This document shows positions 1 through 6,000 of a DNA stretch of 8,279 bases, piece after piece. Numbering within the stretch: the stretch's first letter is position 1; each line of letters begins with the position of its first letter. This DNA is from Kiritimatiellia bacterium (GTDB lineage Bacteria; Verrucomicrobiota; Kiritimatiellia; UBA8416; JAIOPI01): the NCBI GenBank assembly GCA_028822745.1, contig JAPKCZ010000068.1, forward strand, positions 1-8,279. Direction: 5' to 3'. The notes under the pieces were generated by a model. That model was not told where the DNA came from. It made no database searches and worked only from the letters and a program-made list of their open reading frames with translations. Both the position numbers and the translations under genes were made by a program.

Positions 1-3000
1 CAAATTCCGTGCGCACGGTTGGTTCCACCGTGGCCGCCGGGCTCCCATCTGCGCCCTGCCTATAGTTGTCGCCCGATTTCTCCTCGCGCTCGGCGCCTGC
101 ATGGGCGACTGAATCACTCATCACACTCAAGGACGCCGCCATTGGCGCCGCACTCATCTCGAGCATCATATCGCCACGGATCCCTGAGCTACGGTTTGAA
201 CGCATGGCCTTGCTTCCTCCCAGGCCCCCGCCAATAGCGTTAAAACCGTTAACGTCGTCACCGAACACCGTGTTTCCAAACGCCCCGAGGGCACCCATCG
301 TCGCCTCTTTAGGCAGGCCCCTGTTCTGAAAAACGCGAGAAAGCGAGGACTGCAAGCTGACGCGATGCGTGCGCCGCCATTTCCAGAAAAATTCACGAAT
401 TTCCGGCACATTTGAACCGCCCGAAATATACTCATCGGATTTGTCGTAAACGCTGACCGCACAGGCTCCTGATGATGGTTTGCCTTCATGATCGGTGATC
501 TTGATTTTGACCGTGGCGTCCTCCCCGGGCGCATAGCGGTTTGTGGAGGCAACCACCTCAACGTTCAGCACCCGCTTCTCGGGCGGCACAATAATTTCCC
601 GGATTTCGGTATGCACCTTGCCGTCGCTCACGGTAAGTGCTTCGACAAAGAAGTTCGGCATATCGCGTTTGGTCACGCGCAGCGGGGTCGTCATACTTTT
701 TCCATCGAGACGCAGCACGCGCGGGTCCTTACAGATTCCATTGGCGGCACGGTCAAACAGCAACACAACGCCGCCTTCGCGCGACCGATTGATCTTCAAC
801 TGCACGGCATCACCCGGCGCGTACTCGCGCTTGTCGGTGATGAGCTCGAGCGCGTTAAACCGATAACCGCGACCGTCGTCCTGATTGCCTACAACAGTGA
901 AGACATAACCGCCTTCAATCTCATGTTTGGCTGCATCCGTGACCGTAAAAGAAAGCCGATACTGACCGCTTTTGTCGGCACTGAGCTGCTGACGCGCCTG
1001 CCCCTCTTGGTTCGTCGGCAGATCCCATTTCTCGACAAGCGTCTCGCTGGGCGTACCGTCGCGATCATACGTCACACGAAACAGGCGCAAGCGCCCATCA
1101 CCCGCAACCGGTTTCTGGTCCAGCGTTTGCGCAGAAAAATTCGCCAGCACCGTGTCGCCTACCCGATAGTGTCCGCGATCCACCCATACGTAGACCTTGA
1201 ACGGACGACGGGCGACGAGCACCGACCCACGACCGGTAATGGTACGTCGCGACGCGTCAACCACTTCGGCCGTGATCTCATAGCGATGATCCTGATCCCC
1301 ATGCATGGCCTTAGCCGGCCCGGTGTCGAACGTGATGCTCACGGTGCCATCCGCGCCAATCTCGACCTCCTGCTCGGCAACGATTTCCGGCTGAACAGGC
1401 TGGCGGGGCTGCCACCAAGGCCAAGGCGCCCTACAGCCCCACTGATGCCAGCCTGGATACCATTCACAATCGTAGGCAAACCACCAATAGCCCGGATTGT
1501 AGAACCAGTCCCAGCGGCCAACGGGATACCACTGCGCCGAATGGGCCTGACGCTTCACTTTGTAGGTCACCTTGGCGTCCGTGACAGGTGCGCCAAAATA
1601 GTAGCGCGCATTGATCGTCGCCGTGACCTTCTCGCCCAAAGCAACAGGTTCAGACGGGGCGTCGATGCTGACTTGGAATTCTGGCTTCTTGTATTCCTCA
1701 ACACGAAAGGTTGCCTGCGCGTTGCCATAGTTAACAATCTCAAATCGATAAACGCCGAGAGCAGCGCCATCTGGCAGAAGATAGTCACTATTGATGCCAC
1801 CGTACGCGTCCGCGTTCAGAGAGACTTCCGCAACTTTCTCATTCTGCGGGTTGTAGAGACGCGCTGTAACGGTCGCGTTGGCGAACTGAGAGACGTCGTC
1901 CTGATCATACTGCGCGCGTCGCAGCCAGACCTTGTAATTCACGGTTTGTGCGGGTCGATAGACCGGCCGGTCTGTGACCACGTAAGGCTTCACTTGGTTG
2001 TAGGCGTGATCGTAATAGTTCCCGTACCAGGCGCCCATGAATCCGTGGTAGGCAAACCGCTCTCCCTGACGGGCGGTGATCATCCACGAAAGACGATTAT
2101 TTTCTTTAAACGAGTCCCCTTCCGGCTGCCACAATCCGTTGCGATCGCTTTTGCGCTCGAAAGACTCTGTATCAATCGTGTATCGCCGACCAAAATGCAA
2201 TTTGGGATCTACGTAGCGTTGCTGATATCCGAAAAAGGAGAGCTCCGCATCAGGAATGGGTGCACCCGTGCGCGCATCGGCGACAAACACCAAAGTGCTC
2301 TTATCGAGTGGTTTACGTACGATCACCGTATCGCTGAGCCAGATAATGATGTGGCTCGTGTTGCCACCTTTGATACGCGCCGTAAGAAAATAGGCTCCGG
2401 CGTCTTGCAGCGGTGTTGCCACGGTCAAGCGACGGTCGAAATGCGACGCACGCGGTTTCAGCGGCAAATCCCACTTCGCAACCCGGCCCTTGAGATACTT
2501 TCGTTGGTTTTTTTCGAGTAAGCGGTACCCAATGTCGCCGATGTTGATCCGATGATGATCAAGCTTACGTGGGTTCGACTTCAGATACGCGCGAACATCA
2601 CGCAAGAGGGCTTCAACGTCGATTGCCTCTGCTTTGAAGGCTACTTCCTTGCCGTTGCGAAATTGAAAATCTACCGTTGCCCCTTTGCCGGCCGGCTGAC
2701 TGACCACGGGTTCAAAGCGCGCCCACGGTTTAATGATTTGGTCGAGCGCTTTCTTAAACTGGTCCTTGTGACCAGGACCGTGTGCATCAACAATTTGGCG
2801 GCGGCATGCGGCGGCTGCCGGGTACTGACGTCGATTTTCATAAATCGTGGCCAACTTTTGAAGCAGGTTCAGTTGATTCCCGTCACCGAGCAGTGCTTTG
2901 TAATGCGCGATGTAATTGTAGTCGTCCGGCAGATTGAAGCGTTTTACACCTGAGGCAAGGCGCGCGATGGTCTCTGCGTCACGTAGGGTATGGACGGCAT

Positions 3001-3910
3001 AGGGGCCCGATGTGCCTTCGTCGTCGTCTGCATCGCCAGAATCGAAAAACCGCCCATAGCTGGCCATGGTCTGTACACCGAATTCTTGATACGCAAAATC
3101 GGCGAGGTTTCGCCTGACCGAGCGTGCACCGCTTTCACTAGCTTGCCGTACTTCTTCGAGTAGCCAGCGCCAACGTTCACCGTCTGTACGGGCGGCATCG
3201 AACGAGGTTGGGACCGTATGAAACACGGGCTCGCCATCCGCATGACTTGGCGCACCCCGTGTTCGGCCGTGGCCGGGAAAGTAATGTCCATCATCGTAAT
3301 CTGGGACGTCGTCGAAATCGGTCATATACAGAAGGCGCCAGCTCTGATGATACCCACCCACGTAGCGAAACATATGAGCGAAGCTCTGACATTCTTGAAT
3401 GTACTCGCGAGGCGTCGCATGCTCACGCGCCAGGGCATGTGCCCGATGTTTGAGCGACAGAGCGACATGACGGTCACGCAGATAGGAGTTTTTTGCTTTG
3501 CCGCCTCCGCGGTGCTGGCCGCGCTGGTATTCACCCGCGATCATGTACCCATAGTGCTGCGAACTGTTCAGTATCGACGCTGTCGTGGAGAGCATGCGCC
3601 AATCGTTCGAATGCACGCTCACCACAGTGGCGACGAAGGTATCAAGTTCACTGATCCGATTCAGTCGATTGAGACAGTTATGCACGCCGTGGAGCGCTTG
3701 AACGACTTGCGGATTCGAATCAACCGGTTGATCAAGGGCCTGTTTATACACGTCCAGCGCTTCGGCCCAATTGCCTTCGTTGGCGAGCACGCCCCCGCGC
3801 GTGGTCAGATCGACCGCTTTTGCATGAGACCGGTCCCCTGCAACGGCATCACACGCGATCAAACAGAAGATAAAAGCGAATAACCGCGAGAACTGCCTTA
3901 TGACACACAT
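1..3910 (-). CDS. Alpha-2-macroglobulin family protein, N-terminal 1303 residues (runs off left edge)
   Basis: This is a large envelope protein of the bacterial alpha-2-macroglobulin family, whose members are thought to trap proteases in the periplasm. The minus frame is open from ATG 3910 to the window edge. The start has AAGGG (3919-3923) 8 bases upstream and an in-frame TAG two codons before it. Residues 1-25 are a signal peptide: basic start, hydrophobic core, LIAC lipobox at 17-20 and an alternative AVA-G cleavage site at 22-25. One TPR-like helix pair lies near 30-57, then a long helical region with DGERWRW near 245. Macroglobulin domains follow from about residue 525, with the MG2 hallmark TDRPVYRP at 646-653 and VEEYKKPEF near 735. 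A Trp-rich segment spans 794-833. A bait-region-type domain begins near 1015 (EYAPGD at 1029-1034), and SVYDKSDEY is at 1153-1161. A Met/Ala/Gly-rich linker leads to VRTEF at 1299-1303, where the A2M core domain normally begins. The thioester region lies outside the window, so I cannot say whether CxEQ is present. Confidence 0.95.
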   Translation of the reverse strand, partial: MCVIRQFSRLFAFIFCLIACDAVAGDRSHAKAVDLTTRGGVLANEGNWAEALDVYKQALDQPVDSNPQVVQALHGVHNCLNRLNRISELDTFVATVVSVHSNDWRMLSTTASILNSSQHYGYMIAGEYQRGQHRGGGKAKNSYLRDRHVALSLKHRAHALAREHATPREYIQECQSFAHMFRYVGGYHQSWRLLYMTDFDDVPDYDDGHYFPGHGRTRGAPSHADGEPVFHTVPTSFDAARTDGERWRWLLEEVRQASESGARSVRRNLADFAYQEFGVQTMASYGRFFDSGDADDDEGTSGPYAVHTLRDAETIARLASGVKRFNLPDDYNYIAHYKALLGDGNQLNLLQKLATIYENRRQYPAAAACRRQIVDAHGPGHKDQFKKALDQIIKPWARFEPVVSQPAGKGATVDFQFRNGKEVAFKAEAIDVEALLRDVRAYLKSNPRKLDHHRINIGDIGYRLLEKNQRKYLKGRVAKWDLPLKPRASHFDRRLTVATPLQDAGAYFLTARIKGGNTSHIIIWLSDTVIVRKPLDKSTLVFVADARTGAPIPDAELSFFGYQQRYVDPKLHFGRRYTIDTESFERKSDRNGLWQPEGDSFKENNRLSWMITARQGERFAYHGFMGAWYGNYYDHAYNQVKPYVVTDRPVYRPAQTVNYKVWLRRAQYDQDDVSQFANATVTARLYNPQNEKVAEVSLNADAYGGINSDYLLPDGAALGVYRFEIVNYGNAQATFRVEEYKKPEFQVSIDAPSEPVALGEKVTATINARYYFGAPVTDAKVTYKVKRQAHSAQWYPVGRWDWFYNPGYWWFAYDCEWYPGWHQWGCRAPWPWWQPRQPVQPEIVAEQEVEIGADGTVSITFDTGPAKAMHGDQDHRYEITAEVVDASRRTITGRGSVLVARRPFKVYVWVDRGHYRVGDTVLANFSAQTLDQKPVAGDGRLRLFRVTYDRDGTPSETLVEKWDLPTNQEGQARQQLSADKSGQYRLSFTVTDAAKHEIEGGYVFTVVGNQDDGRGYRFNALELITDKREYAPGDAVQLKINRSREGGVVLLFDRAANGICKDPRVLRLDGKSMTTPLRVTKRDMPNFFVEALTVSDGKVHTEIREIIVPPEKRVLNVEVVASTNRYAPGEDATVKIKITDHEGKPSSGACAVSVYDKSDEYISGGSNVPEIREFFWKWRRTHRVSLQSSLSRVFQNRGLPKEATMGALGAFGNTVFGDDVNGFNAIGGGLGGSKAMRSNRSSGIRGDMMLEMSAAPMAASLSVMSDSVAHAGAEREEKSGDNYRQGADGSPAATVEPTVRTEF

Positions 3911-3976
3911 ACGCTACACCCTTGTTTAAGCTCAAATACCAATCAAGAAACACCATGAAGTGGTGATCTGCCTAGC

Positions 3977-4005
3977 TTAGACTCGCACGTGGATCAGAAA
4001 GTTCC
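3977..4005 (-). promoter_or_regulatory. ECF (sigma-E-like) promoter for the alpha-2-macroglobulin gene
   Basis: On the minus strand the -35 box GGAACTT (4005-3999) is followed by exactly 16 bases and the -10 box GTCTAA (3982-3977). This matches the classical extracytoplasmic-function sigma consensus GGAACTT-N16-GTCTAA/TCTGA at every position. Transcription would begin near 3970, giving a leader of about 60 nt before ATG 3910. The leader contains a small CACCA/TGGTG stem (3965-3951). The site fits an envelope-stress-controlled periplasmic protein. The match is read directly; its use in vivo is inferred. Confidence 0.65.
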
Positions 4006-4007
4006 TT

Positions 4008-4169
4008 CTAAATCAGAAAACGACTCAATAAATGAGCGTATCGCCTGGTTTTGCCTCCGCTACGAAGCGTACTGGCATAAACCAGACCCGTACGCCGATC
4101 CACCAACTGGCGAAATGCCAGCTGATCCCCGTTTTCGGCATACTTTCTTAATAAATCCTGCTCACGCAT
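4008..4169 (-). pseudogene. Remnant of an ECF RNA polymerase sigma factor (N-terminal region 2 only)
   Basis: The minus-strand ORF starts at ATG 4169 and encodes 53 residues. Residues 6-36 read like the start of sigma-70 region 2 in ECF factors: LLRKYAENGDQLAF, then LV, then LVYASTLR. Homologues, especially in Planctomycetes and Verrucomicrobia, continue with a Q-V-G-D-like turn and a DLTQ/DVTQ helix. Here the match ends at R36 (codon 4064-4062). The remaining 17 residues are Arg/Leu-rich with no sigma character, and the frame stops at TAG 4010-4008. Regions 2.3-2.4 and all of region 4 are absent, and I could not find them in the other two frames downstream. AAAGGA (4187-4182) lies 12 bases upstream of the ATG. 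The protein could not act as a sigma factor. It is most likely a deletion remnant, and it sits directly upstream of the ECF-type promoter of the macroglobulin gene. Confidence 0.6.
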
Positions 4170-4296
4170 ACGCTCGTAACGTCCTTTCGCACACAATGGC
4201 CTCGATACATATACTTATGGCCACAGAATCCCGAAAAGTGACATAAAAAATGATCGTACCGTTCAGAACACAGATTCTGGGCATGTTTGTGGATGA

Positions 4297-4305
4297 AAAC
4301 GTCAC
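4297..4305. repeat. Left copy of 9-bp target-site duplication
   Basis: AAACGTCAC lies immediately left of the terminal inverted repeat that starts at 4306. The identical nine bases recur immediately right of the element at 4491-4499. A duplication abutting both ends is the footprint of transposition. Confidence 0.7.
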
Positions 4306-4490
4306 GGGCGCATCTGCGTTTTGGTGCAAATCCCTGGGGAAAACACCAGAAGCATTCATATTTATGAACATTTCGTCATCGTCATCCTGCTCGTAATCCT
4401 AATCGATTAGGATTAGGAGCAGGATGACGAGGGATGAATTGATCAGTACACGTTTCGTATGTCTTTCTGCACCACATTGCAGATGCGCCC
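4306..4490. mobile_element. 185-bp MITE-like non-autonomous element
   Basis: The element begins with GGGCGCATCTGC (4306-4317) and ends with its exact reverse complement GCAGATGCGCCC (4479-4490). Five bases further in from each end, a second block matches: GGTGCA (4323-4328) against TGCACC (4468-4473). The terminal inverted repeats are therefore about 23 bases with an unmatched 5-base gap. Both ends are flanked by the same 9-bp sequence AAACGTCAC, as expected for a target-site duplication. There is no transposase ORF inside, so any movement would need a transposase in trans. Nine-base duplications are known for several families, including IS4-type elements (IS10, IS50) and IS1. I do not recognise this terminal repeat and do not assign a family. 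A 52-bp palindrome occupies the middle. The right end lies 28 bases from the -35 box of the ATPase promoter. Confidence 0.72.
4379..4430. repeat. 52-bp near-perfect palindrome inside the MITE-like element
   Basis: Two 26-base arms (4379-4404 and 4405-4430) are reverse complements with one mismatch (G4393 opposite G4416) and no loop. The centre is AATCGATT. The right arm contains GATTAGGATTAGGAGCAGGA, so the arms are built from short repeating GATTAG/GAGCAG-like units. Neither side is followed by a T-tract, so it does not look like an intrinsic terminator. It could extrude as a cruciform or fold into a strong RNA hairpin if transcribed. Confidence 0.85.
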
Positions 4491-4499
4491 AAACGTCAC
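4491..4499. repeat. Right copy of 9-bp target-site duplication
   Basis: AAACGTCAC directly follows the right terminal inverted repeat and is identical to 4297-4305. Removing the element and one copy would rejoin the sequence GGATGA-AAACGTCAC-GACTC as the pre-insertion site. Confidence 0.7.
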
Positions 4500-4517
4500 G
4501 ACTCTACTCCTTATAGG

Positions 4518-4545
4518 TTGACCATATTAGGCCTCAGTGTATACT
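4518..4545 (+). promoter_or_regulatory. Sigma70-type promoter for the V-ATPase operon
   Basis: The -35 box TTGACC (4518-4523) and the -10 box TATACT (4540-4545) are separated by 16 bases. Each box differs from consensus at one position. Initiation would fall near 4552, leaving a leader of about 186 nt before the first gene. No better promoter match is visible closer to the start codon, but a second promoter in the leader cannot be excluded. Confidence 0.6.
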
Positions 4546-4737
4546 CCCTGCTTTATTTTTGAGAGCTCGGCACATTTGGGTATAGCACTGCGGTTAAGCG
4601 AATTGGCGCAGATGAAACGCTTGAATGCTGGCCCAGAGTAGACAATTTTGAGAATCGGCGAGATATCCGCCCTTTGCGTGTCACCGTTTGCATCATTAAG
4701 GCCAAGGCCCTAAATAGAAAGCAGGAGTCAAAACACC
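4546..4737 (+). other. Leader region of the V-ATPase operon
   Basis: About 190 bases separate the -10 box from the first start codon. I see no ORF with a good ribosome site, no strong hairpin and no known riboswitch. Only short motifs such as GGCCAAGGCC (4700-4709) and a small GGCG/CGCC inverted repeat near 4657-4671 are present. The only clear signal is the Shine-Dalgarno AGGAG at 4723-4727. Confidence 0.4.
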
Positions 4738-5358
4738 ATGGCCGAACAACTTCAAGGGCTCTTGGATCGCATCCAGCGTGATGGCGTCGATAAAGCCAAA
4801 GCAGAAGCCGAAACAATTATTGCCGATGCACGCATCAAAGCCGCCGACCTCATTGCTGACGCTGAAGCCAAAGCAGCAACACTTCGTCAGGCCGCGGAGC
4901 GCGATGGCGAAACGTTTGCAGAACGTGGCGAAAAGGCATTGGCGCAAGCAGCACGTGACGTTTTGTTGTCCCTGGGTGAATCCATCAACCAGACCGTCCA
5001 CACGCTCGTCCGTCAGGATGTCGGCGAGGCGCTGGCCCCAGAAGCACTCGGCCAGATCATTGCTGATATCGCACAAGCCTATGCACGCGAAGGTGACGCC
5101 GCACGCGACATTTCAATCATCGTTCCCGAAGGGACGCAGAAAGAAATTTTGAACCATGTTAAAGCTCGCCTGACCGGTGCCGCTGCAAAAGGCCTCGAGG
5201 TTGTTGGCGATGGGCGTGTCACAGGTGGCTTCAAGATTTCACTTCGCGACGAGAACGTGGAACACGATTTCACACAAGAGGCAATCACGCAGGCGCTAAG
5301 TCAATTGTTGCGTCCGCATATTGCCGGTATCCTTCAACAAGCATCAGCCAACGCCTAA
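4738..5358 (+). CDS. atpE: V/A-type ATPase subunit E (peripheral stalk)
   Basis: This 206-residue protein is the E subunit, which with its partner subunit forms the peripheral stalk linking the A3B3 head to the membrane sector of the V/A-type ATPase. The start ATG 4738 has AGGAG (4723-4727) ten bases upstream. Residues 1-95 are Ala/Glu/Lys-rich and strongly helical, with repeats such as DKAKAEAETIIADARIKAAD, as expected for the long stalk helix. The C-terminal half (about 96-206) carries a typical E head with IIVPEG near 128, GLEVVGDGRVTGGFKI near 154-169 and a closing helical segment. Length and layout fit bacterial E subunits of roughly 200 residues. It is the first gene of the operon. The DUF2764 gene starts 14 bases after its stop. 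Confidence 0.9.
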   Translation: MAEQLQGLLDRIQRDGVDKAKAEAETIIADARIKAADLIADAEAKAATLRQAAERDGETFAERGEKALAQAARDVLLSLGESINQTVHTLVRQDVGEALAPEALGQIIADIAQAYAREGDAARDISIIVPEGTQKEILNHVKARLTGAAAKGLEVVGDGRVTGGFKISLRDENVEHDFTQEAITQALSQLLRPHIAGILQQASANA

Positions 5359-5372
5359 GCAGAGTCCCCTGC

Positions 5373-5903
5373 ATGAGCTACTATTATTTTGCTGCGAGCC
5401 TACCATCGCTGAAGATAGACGGCGCCTTGCCGATGTCGGTGGCCAATTTTCAAGACATGTGTCAGGCGCACCTCGCACCGCGTCACCGTTGCGCCATGCA
5501 GGCACTGCTTTCCGACGAAACAGAGGCCGTCCACCCGTTTGTTCACGCCTGGCGGATACTGGACGCACAGATTCGCAATGCCGTCGCACGCTATCGCGCA
5601 ACCAAACGTCACATCGAGCCAGCCACCGTCGTACGCCAGGGCATTCCGTTTGAAGGCCTGGCCGAAAAGGCGGTTACGGAAGCATTCGCACTTACCGACC
5701 CACTGCAACGCGAATTGGCCATCGACCGTTTTCGCTGGGATCAACTTGGACGCCTAGCAGGGTTCGACATGTTCTCGTTCGAATCCATTCTGGCCTATGG
5801 CCTGCGCTTGAAAATCGTCGAACGCTGGGCATCCCTCAGCGAAGAACGCGGCCGCACGCGCGCTGAAGACCTTATTGAACAACGATCGAAGAGCGATGCA
5901 TGA
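5373..5903 (+). CDS. DUF2764 family protein of the V-ATPase operon
   Basis: This 176-residue protein begins MSYYYFAASLPSL, the usual opening of the DUF2764 family. That family is found almost only between the E and A genes of bacterial V-type ATPase operons, for example in Chlamydia and Bacteroides. The rest is mainly helical and charged. It ends with ILAYGLRLKIVERWASL near 148-164 followed by a Glu/Arg-rich helix, which resembles the family's C-terminal end. At 176 residues it is clearly shorter than the roughly 260-280 I recall for the Chlamydia and Bacteroides members, so the central part appears reduced. It has no signal peptide or membrane segment and is presumably cytoplasmic. The start has only weak Shine-Dalgarno character (GCAGAG) and follows the E stop closely, suggesting translational coupling. 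Archaeal-type operons have C and F between E and A, so a role as a C-like or assembly subunit is plausible but unproven. Confidence 0.8.
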   Translation: MSYYYFAASLPSLKIDGALPMSVANFQDMCQAHLAPRHRCAMQALLSDETEAVHPFVHAWRILDAQIRNAVARYRATKRHIEPATVVRQGIPFEGLAEKAVTEAFALTDPLQRELAIDRFRWDQLGRLAGFDMFSFESILAYGLRLKIVERWASLSEERGRTRAEDLIEQRSKSDA

Positions 5904-6000
5904 ACACATCGCGCTTGAAGCCTTATTTGAGAAACTAAGGTGCATGTGAAAGCCCGTGAAACGTCACGGAGCACACAAGCACATACAGACGGAACGGACT

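Larger units (their letters stand above)
3911..4737. other. Divergent intergenic region of 827 bases
   Basis: The region between the two divergent start codons holds, from left to right: the leader and ECF-type promoter of the macroglobulin gene, the sigma factor remnant, about 125 bases with no recognised feature (4170-4296, apart from a CAGAA/TTCTG inverted repeat at 4264-4279), the MITE-like element with its target duplications (4297-4499), the sigma70 promoter (4518-4545), and a long leader of the ATPase operon. No intact protein gene, tRNA or known riboswitch could be recognised. Confidence 0.7.

Noticed and set aside
488..2521. 677-residue plus-strand ORF
   Set aside because: It lies in exact antisense codon register with the macroglobulin frame, which has clear family motifs over its whole length. 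The plus-strand product is Arg/Val/Ile-rich with no recognisable domain and no good ribosome site.
2552..3883. Plus-strand ORFs of 133 (2552-2953) and 221 (3218-3883) residues
   Set aside because: They lie in the same antisense register under the macroglobulin N-terminal region and have no family resemblance.
3989..4246. 85-residue plus-strand ORF in the intergenic region
   Set aside because: It is antisense to the sigma factor remnant, which explains the sequence better. It lacks a clear Shine-Dalgarno site.
4264..4279. CAGAA/TTCTG inverted repeat as an operator
   Set aside because: It has only five-base arms and does not match a regulator site I know. Too weak to annotate.
4162..4371. 69-residue minus-strand ORF crossing the left end of the MITE-like element
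   Set aside because: It is created by the insertion boundary, has no recognisable homology and overlaps the sigma remnant in another frame.
4379..4430. Palindrome as an intrinsic terminator
   Set aside because: No U-tract follows on either strand, and the two neighbouring genes diverge, so nothing here needs a terminator.
5956..6000. GTG 5956 as the start of subunit A
   Set aside because: The extra 15 residues (His/Lys-rich) have no counterpart in the family. ATG 6001 gives the normal length and N-terminal beta-barrel.
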